Origin: Planctomycetaceae bacterium
Lineage (GTDB): Bacteria; Planctomycetota; Planctomycetia; Planctomycetales; Planctomycetaceae
DNA: 6,121 bases
NCBI GenBank assembly: GCA_020426425.1
Contig: JAGQQB010000228.1
Coordinates: 1 to 6,121 of the forward strand
Direction of reading: 5' to 3'
Below, piece by piece: positions 5,638 to 6,121 of the stretch; the stretch's first letter is position 1; every line of letters starts with the position of its first letter. Under the pieces are notes generated by a model. It was not told where the DNA came from and searched no databases. It saw only the letters and a list, made by a program, of their open reading frames with translations. A program made the translations under genes and the position numbers.

Positions 5638-6121
5638 TTACAGCAGCGATTCCAGCAGCAGTCGCATCTTGCGGACTTCCAGGGGACGCTGATCCTCCGC
5701 GAGCAGCTCAGGCAGAAACTCAATTGAAAGCGCTCGGTTGTACTGCCTCTGGGCCAGGATGTTGATCAGATCGCTGTAATCGATCTCGCCCAGTCCAACC
5801 TGGACCTGGAGTTGTTCGGGCGTCGAGTCGCGCAGGAAGACGTGGTAAGTGTGTGGCGACATTAGTTGCCACAGCTTCTCGAAACCGGATTTGAGGAAGT
5901 AGCTGGGATCGAGCGCGAGGCCGAGGCCGCTGACTGCCTGACAGAGTTCGACCGCAGTATGGGCGTCTTCCGTCAACGCACCGCGTTCGGTGCGGATGGC
6001 AACGCGAATCCCTTCCAACTTGGCCGTTGCCACCAGTTCCTTGAGTCGATCGATTTCCGAGTTGAAGGGCGTTCCGAGCGGAGCCGCTGGCAGATTGATC
6101 TGCGTCACCCGGAGCCGTTTG
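5638..6121 (-). CDS. Xylose-isomerase-like TIM barrel protein, N-terminus beyond window
   Basis: The frame is open at the right edge and ends at TAA 5640-5638, leaving about 160 C-terminal residues. GTG 6108 is an internal codon rather than a likely start, because the domain is clearly already in progress. Features of the AP-endonuclease-2/xylose-isomerase-like superfamily are visible, counted from Val at 6108: a strand VAIRTERG (36-43), GLALDPSYF (63-71), YHVFLRDS (88-95), QVGLGEIDYSDL (103-114) and the last strand ALSIEF (126-131). Such proteins are usually metal-dependent sugar isomerases or epimerases. Here Asp67 and Glu130 are kept, but three expected ligands are replaced: Glu by Arg39, His by Tyr70 and His by Phe91. 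It may therefore not be a classical metalloenzyme. It is about 720 bases upstream of the aminotransferase on the same strand, too far to assume co-transcription. Confidence 0.85.
   Translation of the reverse strand, partial: KRLRVTQINLPAAPLGTPFNSEIDRLKELVATAKLEGIRVAIRTERGALTEDAHTAVELCQAVSGLGLALDPSYFLKSGFEKLWQLMSPHTYHVFLRDSTPEQLQVQVGLGEIDYSDLINILAQRQYNRALSIEFLPELLAEDQRPLEVRKMRLLLESLL

Overview
The window looks like a chromosomal segment from a Planctomycetes-type bacterium. This is an inference from gene content and style. The DNA is moderately GC-rich, intergenic gaps are long, most genes stand alone with weak Shine-Dalgarno signals, and a condensation-type acyltransferase sits near an L-fuconate dehydratase and a xylose-isomerase-like TIM barrel. 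No rRNA, tRNA, CRISPR array, integrase or transposase was found.

Layout. Positions 1-1216 (minus) hold the N-terminal part of an HHxxxD acyltransferase that runs off the left edge. A 426-base divergent spacer (1217-1642) follows, containing a strong 12-bp hairpin and a possible operator. At 1643-2938 (plus) is a complete L-fuconate dehydratase (fucD) with every catalytic residue in place. It converges on a complete YegP-family (DUF1508) gene at 3021-3353 (minus). A fold-type I PLP aminotransferase occupies 3650-4915 (minus), with a readable promoter whose -35 box lies inside an inverted repeat. A long spacer (4916-5637) carries several unrelated inverted repeats and a short tandem repeat. At 5638-6121 (minus) is the C-terminal part of a xylose-isomerase-like TIM barrel protein that enters from the right edge.

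How the genes fit together. There is no clear operon. fucD is a catabolic enzyme of the non-phosphorylative L-fucose route, but no other gene of that route is visible. The aminotransferase, YegP homologue and TIM barrel gene share a strand but are separated by about 300 and 720 bases. They probably have separate transcripts.

The two most interesting points are these. First, a 113-bp composite palindrome (5388-5500) has two 36-nt arms that are 30/36 identical, and each arm is itself a hairpin with paired changes. Second, the TIM barrel protein appears to have lost three of the metal ligands expected in its superfamily. I did not find convincing evidence for a new multi-gene system.
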